Assembly: GCA_963756975.1 (NCBI GenBank)
Contig: CAVWPS010000002.1
Coordinates: 1,488,001 to 1,552,000, forward strand
DNA from: CAVRQM01 sp963756975
Lineage (GTDB): Bacteria; Pseudomonadota; Alphaproteobacteria; Acetobacterales; Acetobacteraceae
Length of the DNA stretch: 64,000 nt
Reading direction: 5' to 3'
The first letter of the stretch is position 1, and each line of letters begins with the position of its first letter. The position numbers and the translations under genes were made by a program. The notes under the pieces were generated by a model. That model was not told where the DNA came from. It worked only from the letters and a program-made list of their open reading frames with translations, and made no database searches. Positions 61,957-64,000 of the stretch are shown one piece after another.

Positions 61957-63065
61957 CGATGGCGCTCACCCTCGCGGTCTACGTGGCGCGAACCTTCCTC
62001 GGATCGGCGCTGTCGATGATCGCGGCCCTGACGGGTCTGGTGGCACTGTTCGATTTCATCGAGCTGCTCCGTCGCGCCGCCGTCAAGGAGAACGCCACCT
62101 TCGCCATCGTGGCCGAGATCGCGGGATTGCGGGTGCCGTGGATCATGATGGAGATCCTGCCGTTCGGCGTCCTGCTGGGCGGCATTCTGGCGTTCTCCCG
62201 GCTGACCCGGTCGTCCGAACTGGTGGTGGCGCGCGCGGCCGGCATCTCGGCCTGGCAGTTCCTGGCCGCCCCCGTGCTGTGCGCCGTGGCGCTCGGCATC
62301 GGGGCCACCGCGGTGCTGAGCCCGATCTCGGCGGTGTTCCGGGCGCGGGCGGAGGCGCTCGACATCGAATATCTGCGGGCGGCGAGCGGCACGATGTCGT
62401 TGTCGGGCGACCATCTGTGGCTACGGCAGGCGGATGCCGGACTTGAGCCGCACGGGGTGGCGATCCTGCGCGCGGACGGCGTGCACGATGCGGGCGGCGC
62501 GCTGAGCGTCGGCGCGGTGACCGTGTTCCGGCTGAACGACGCCGATCAGCTGCTCGAACGGATCGACGCGGTGTCGGGCCGGCTGCTCGACCGGGCATGG
62601 CTGCTGACCGGTGCCAGGAGCGTCGCACCGGGCCACCTTCCGGGACCGCCGTCCGAAATGCGCTTGCCGACCGACCTGACCGCGGCCCGCGTGCAGGAGA
62701 GCTTCGCGCCGCCCGACACGTTCTCGGTCTGGACGCTCCCGGGGTTCATCGCCCTGCTCGACCGGTCCGGGTTCTCGTCGATCCGCCACCGGCTGCATTT
62801 TCAGTCGCTGCTCGCCTTGCCGCTGCTGGCCGGGACGATGTGCCTGGTCGCGGCCGCGTTCTCGATGCGCCCTGCCCGTCGCGGCGGCGTGGCCCGGATG
62901 CTCGGCAGCGGCGTGGCGACCGGGTTCGCCCTGTTCATGATTACCAAGGTCGCGGCCGAGTTCGGCGTGTCCGGCGCACTCCCGGCACCGCTGGCCGCCT
63001 GGGCCCCGGCGGGTGCCGGGCTGCTGCTGGCGATCGCGCTGCTGCTGCACCTGGAGGACGGGTGA
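61953..63065 (+). CDS. lptG: LPS export permease subunit LptG
   Basis: A 370-aa partner of LptF. LAVYVARTFLGSALSMIAALTGLVALFDFIELLRRAA opens TM1. WIMMEILPFGVLLGGILAFSRLTRSSELVVARAAGISAWQFLA is the coupling helix with SSELVVARAAGIS. A periplasmic domain with SGDHLWLRQAD follows, and the C-terminal helices include GVATGFALFMITKVAAEFG. ATG 61953 overlaps lptF and the stop overlaps the lptD GTG, so lptF-lptG-lptD is a coupled unit for LPS transport. Confidence 0.93.
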   Translation: MTMALTLAVYVARTFLGSALSMIAALTGLVALFDFIELLRRAAVKENATFAIVAEIAGLRVPWIMMEILPFGVLLGGILAFSRLTRSSELVVARAAGISAWQFLAAPVLCAVALGIGATAVLSPISAVFRARAEALDIEYLRAASGTMSLSGDHLWLRQADAGLEPHGVAILRADGVHDAGGALSVGAVTVFRLNDADQLLERIDAVSGRLLDRAWLLTGARSVAPGHLPGPPSEMRLPTDLTAARVQESFAPPDTFSVWTLPGFIALLDRSGFSSIRHRLHFQSLLALPLLAGTMCLVAAAFSMRPARRGGVARMLGSGVATGFALFMITKVAAEFGVSGALPAPLAAWAPAGAGLLLAIALLLHLEDG

Positions 63066-64000
63066 GCCGGAACCGGCTCGCCGCCGGGGGTGTCGTGGGC
63101 GCGGTGCTGGCGGCGGGCGTGCTCGGCGCCGGGTCTTGGGCCGCGCACGCGCAGATCGGGGCGATCGTGGGCAGCGAGCACGCGGCGGCACCGGTGCAGC
63201 GCGACGCGCCGGTGTTCTACCAAGCCGACCAGGCGTCCTACGACCGGGACGCCAATCTCGTCACCCTCAGCGGCCACGTGGAAATCTGGCAGGGCGACCG
63301 CGTGCTGCGGGCCGACCGGGTGACGTACGATCGGGGCACCGGGGTGGCCGCGGCGCACGATCACGTCGTGCTGCTCGAACCGGACGGTCAGGTCCTGTTC
63401 AGCGACTACGCCGAACTATCCGGCGGCATGAAGGACGGCGTGCTTCGCAACATGTCGGTGCTGCTGGCCGAGAACGGCAGGCTGGCCGCGAACGGGGCGC
63501 GGCGAACGGGCGGCACCGTGAACGAACTGAGCCGGGCGATCTATACGACGTGCAACCTGTGCAAGACCGATCCGGGAACGCCGCCGCTATGGGATATTCG
63601 CGCGCGGACCGCGGTGCAGGATACGGTCAACAAGAACATCGAGTATCAGGACGCCGTCGTCGACATCTACGGGGTGCCGGTCGTCTACCTGCCGTATCTG
63701 AGCCATGCCGACCCGTCGGTGAAGCGGGCGAGCGGGTTCCTGATCCCCGAGATCGGTAGCAGCAGCCATCTCGGCGCCCTGTTCGCCCTTCCCTACTACT
63801 GGGTGATCGACAACGATTCCGATCTGACGCTCACGCCGCTGATCGCGACCAAGGCCGGGCCGCAGCTCGAGGCGGTGTATCGGCAGCGGTTCAACAACGG
63901 TGAAATCTACTTCGACGGCACGGTGGCCAACGACGCCGGCAGCGTGCAGGGGTCGGTGTTCACGCATGGGCAGTTCGCCCTGAACGAGCAGTGGCGCGCG
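63062..64000 (+). CDS. lptD: LPS-assembly protein LptD, N-terminal part (runs off the window)
   Basis: The outer-membrane translocon for LPS; 313 residues are visible and the frame is open. GTG 63062 gives a signal peptide (RNRLAAGGVVGAVLAAGVLGAGSWAAHAQ). The LptA-like jellyroll follows with FYQADQASYDRDANLVTLSGHVEIWQGDRVLRADRVTYDR. TYTCNLCK-like YTTCNLCKTDPGTPPLWDIRA has a CxxC typical of alphaproteobacterial LptD. DAVVDIYGVPVVYLPYLSHADPSVKRASGFLIP begins the barrel. Overlap with lptG is GTGA. Confidence 0.92.
   Translation, partial: MSRNRLAAGGVVGAVLAAGVLGAGSWAAHAQIGAIVGSEHAAAPVQRDAPVFYQADQASYDRDANLVTLSGHVEIWQGDRVLRADRVTYDRGTGVAAAHDHVVLLEPDGQVLFSDYAELSGGMKDGVLRNMSVLLAENGRLAANGARRTGGTVNELSRAIYTTCNLCKTDPGTPPLWDIRARTAVQDTVNKNIEYQDAVVDIYGVPVVYLPYLSHADPSVKRASGFLIPEIGSSSHLGALFALPYYWVIDNDSDLTLTPLIATKAGPQLEAVYRQRFNNGEIYFDGTVANDAGSVQGSVFTHGQFALNEQWRA

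Overview
The window is about 70% GC, densely packed, and Gram-negative in content (lptF-lptG-lptD, lpxD). It looks like chromosomal DNA of an alphaproteobacterium, most likely Rhodospirillales/Acetobacteraceae-like. The grounds are the maf / intergenic / hemE-hemH-hemJ-rho neighbourhood, heterotetrameric sarcosine oxidase, an etfB-etfA-hbd run beside a HIG1-type twin-membrane protein, and heavy use of GTG/TTG starts with 1-8 bp stop/start overlaps. The family-level placement is inference. I saw no rRNA, tRNA, CRISPR array, insertion sequence or phage integrase.

Layout. 1-5.7 kb: an exported protein running off the edge, a DsrE-like protein, MoeB, a glycogen-debranching-type hydrolase and a divergent APC permease. 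5.8-8.6 kb: a glycan module (GT32-like transferase, methyltransferase, GT61). 8.6-18.7 kb: FAD oxidoreductase, 5'-nucleotidase, nfuA-rutE-tsaB-rimI, a DUF3455 protein, an FAH-family hydrolase, dctA, an MscS channel and a HIG1 protein. 18.8-21.3 kb: etfB-etfA-hbd. 21.4-26.8 kb: a second glycan module (methyltransferase, GT61, and a 1069-aa protein with three GT61-like units). 26.8-30.6 kb: PEBP, a large exported tailspike-like protein, a histidine phosphatase and prs. 30.7-34.4 kb: ethanolamine permease-eutB-eutC. 34.4-41.1 kb: RocB-like peptidase-soxBDAG. 41.2-43.6 kb: a COG4280-type membrane protein, a 68-aa membrane protein, crcB and lpxD. 43.6-50.7 kb: prpD-prpC-prpB-hxlB facing prpE-acuI, a plausible route from acrylate/propionate into the methylcitrate cycle. 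50.7-52.7 kb: an EamA exporter, beta-carbonic anhydrase and maf. 52.7-53.0 kb: a candidate replication origin. 53-64 kb: hemE, hemH, a HAD phosphatase, hemJ, rho, a GlcD-type oxidase, a GT-C-like membrane protein, lptF, lptG and the 5' part of lptD.

Two things stand out. First, eleven genes, several of them normally essential (etfA, etfB, tsaB, prpD and others), are broken by single-base changes. Every one is explained by one extra base (13 in all, two each in soxB and prpE). Removing them restores family-typical length and in-phase stops, so I treat these genes as intact and the insertions as probable consensus errors. Two apparent large fusions (etfB-etfA-hbd and prpD-prpC) disappear once this is recognised, and an apparent prpE-acuI fusion probably does too. 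Second, the 296-bp gap between maf and hemE carries a perfect DnaA box and sits where the Caulobacter origin lies. No gene-free stretch reaches 300 bp. The least explained loci are the triple GT61 protein, the tailspike-like exported protein and the orphan hxlB behind the methylcitrate genes.
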